In this document: positions 5,153 through 5,739 of the stretch, piece by piece
Numbering within the stretch: position 1 is the stretch's first letter
Layout of the letters: every line of letters begins with the position of its first letter
Assembly: GCA_003136515.1 (NCBI GenBank)
Contig: PLEU01000111.1
Location: forward strand, 14,468-20,206
DNA from: Spartobacteria bacterium
GTDB taxonomy: Bacteria > Verrucomicrobiota > Verrucomicrobiae > Chthoniobacterales > UBA6821
DNA length: 5,739 bases
Direction: 5' to 3'
The notes under the pieces: model-generated
Database searches by the model: none
Told to the model about the DNA's origin: nothing
What the model saw: only the letters and a program-made list of their open reading frames with translations
Position numbers and translations under genes: made by a program

Positions 5153-5739
5153 ATGAACATTTACAAGCCTCGTCGCCCGGCTGTCATCGCTGCCACGGTT
5201 CTAGCAGTGGCTCTCGCGTTTCTGGGAACACCAAGTTTCTCCTCGCTCTTTGGCCAGAGTAATTCCAACGATGAGTCGCAGTCGGGTCTCTCAGTCAGCG
5301 CGGCGGCACAGACCAACACCAACGGCTCTATTCTGGCAACCAATCAACCCACCACTCTCGATCAATCTCCTTCAGGTCTCTCAGTGGTTCCCTCCCTGGC
5401 CTCCAATCCCCCCTCCGCTCCACAGGGTCTCAATGCGGGAACCAACGCTTTTACGAATCTTCCTTCCATCACGGCACCAGCGCTTCCAACCGCCGCACCG
5501 ATCACTAATGCGATCACTCCGGGCTCACTCCCCGCTCCTCTCCCAACCTCGACAGGAGGGCCTATCTCGATGCCGACCACCGGCACGAACGGCTTCGGAC
5601 TTAAAGACAAAGTGGGTGATATTCCCCTGACCGCAGAGGCGCTCGCCAAGGCGGGACAAGGCGTGATTCCGGGCGTCATCGCCAAGAATGCCCGCAAGCT
5701 GACCATCAATGATGCCGTCCAGCTGGCACTGCAAAAGAA
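5153..5739 (+). CDS. TolC-type outer-membrane efflux protein, partial (N-terminus only)
   Basis: The frame opens at ATG 5153 and stays open for 195 codons to the right edge. Residues 1-34 look like a signal peptide: MNIYKPRRP, then the hydrophobic AVIAATVLAVALAFLG. Residues 35-150 are low complexity, rich in Ser, Thr, Pro, Asn, Ala and Gln, and probably disordered. From 178 the text ARKLTINDAVQLALQK matches the opening of the outer-membrane efflux (OEP/TolC) domain, whose first helix normally reads LTL.DAV.LAL.NN. TolC proteins form the trimeric outer-membrane channel of tripartite pumps or type I secretion. The call rests on this short terminal match, the export signal and the marR gene 30 bases upstream; adaptor and pump genes would be expected downstream. 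A 140-residue spacer before the domain is unusual. No Shine-Dalgarno sequence precedes the ATG. Another outer-membrane or secreted protein cannot be fully excluded. Confidence 0.72.
   Translation, partial: MNIYKPRRPAVIAATVLAVALAFLGTPSFSSLFGQSNSNDESQSGLSVSAAAQTNTNGSILATNQPTTLDQSPSGLSVVPSLASNPPSAPQGLNAGTNAFTNLPSITAPALPTAAPITNAITPGSLPAPLPTSTGGPISMPTTGTNGFGLKDKVGDIPLTAEALAKAGQGVIPGVIAKNARKLTINDAVQLALQK
5285..5385 (+). repeat. 11-base in-frame direct repeat in the TolC-like gene's linker
   Basis: GGTCTCTCAGT occurs at 5285-5295 and 5375-5385, exactly 90 bases (30 codons) apart, each giving SGLSV in the protein (44-48 and 74-78). Outside the repeat the two 30-residue blocks share only composition. 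This may be the trace of an old internal duplication in the low-complexity region. Confidence 0.45.

Noticed and set aside
4848..5156. 102-codon frame overlapping marR
   Set aside because: It is the +1 frame of marR without any domain of its own; only its possible role after slippage is kept as a finding.
5136..5156. Six-codon leader ORF just before the tolC-like gene
   Set aside because: Too short to judge, has no ribosome binding site, and is simply the end of the +1 frame of marR.
5250..5734. Open frames overlapping the right-edge gene on both strands
   Set aside because: The frame from 5153 has a signal peptide and a TolC-like helix and runs to the edge; the others are Pro/Arg/Gly-rich shadows.
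1..5739. CRISPR arrays, insertion sequences, attachment sites, toxin-antitoxin pairs
   Set aside because: No regular repeats with spacers, no transposase or integrase motifs, and no terminal inverted repeats were seen; the tRNA-Leu 3' end has no visible direct repeat that would mark an integrated element.

Overview
The window is ordinary bacterial chromosome: moderately GC-rich, densely coded, with no insertion sequence, phage gene, CRISPR array or other sign of mobility. It carries seven protein genes (two cut by the window edges) and one tRNA. The combination of a menaquinone-type UbiE/MenG methyltransferase, an exported parvulin, a lipoprotein and an outer-membrane TolC-type protein points to a diderm bacterium. 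Most starts lack a clear Shine-Dalgarno sequence, and the tRNA gene does not encode its CCA end. The overall look resembles Verrucomicrobiota, but that placement is inference from general impression, with no marker gene to fix it.

Left block (1-3015, minus strand). Three genes run right to left and look like one operon. First is an exported SurA/PrsA-like peptidyl-prolyl isomerase (3015-1915). After a 24-base gap comes a 3-hydroxyisobutyrate-dehydrogenase-type NAD(P) oxidoreductase with an unusual C-terminal tail (1890-901). Last is a YgfZ/GcvT-fold folate-binding protein whose ATG overlaps the preceding stop in TGATG; it runs off the left edge. The block mixes envelope protein folding, small-acid reduction and Fe-S cluster maintenance, so the shared logic is general housekeeping.

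Centre (3016-4006). A 142-base divergent intergenic region leads rightwards to a class II tRNA-Leu(CAG) at 3158-3239. The UbiE/MenG methyltransferase, which performs the last methylation of menaquinone biosynthesis, follows at 3329-4006.

Right block (4007-5739, plus strand). A small proline/serine-rich lipoprotein of unknown function (4113-4580) has the only convincing ribosome binding site in the window. Next comes a MarR-family regulator (4664-5122), then 30 bases later the start of a TolC-type outer-membrane efflux protein (from 5153, cut by the right edge) with an unusually long low-complexity N-terminal region. The marR-tolC pair suggests a self-regulated efflux operon whose periplasmic adaptor and pump genes would lie just beyond the window.

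No clearly new system is visible. The points most worth a second look are the long disordered N-terminus of the TolC-like protein, the tail of the oxidoreductase, the lineage-restricted-looking lipoprotein, and the general lack of Shine-Dalgarno sequences.
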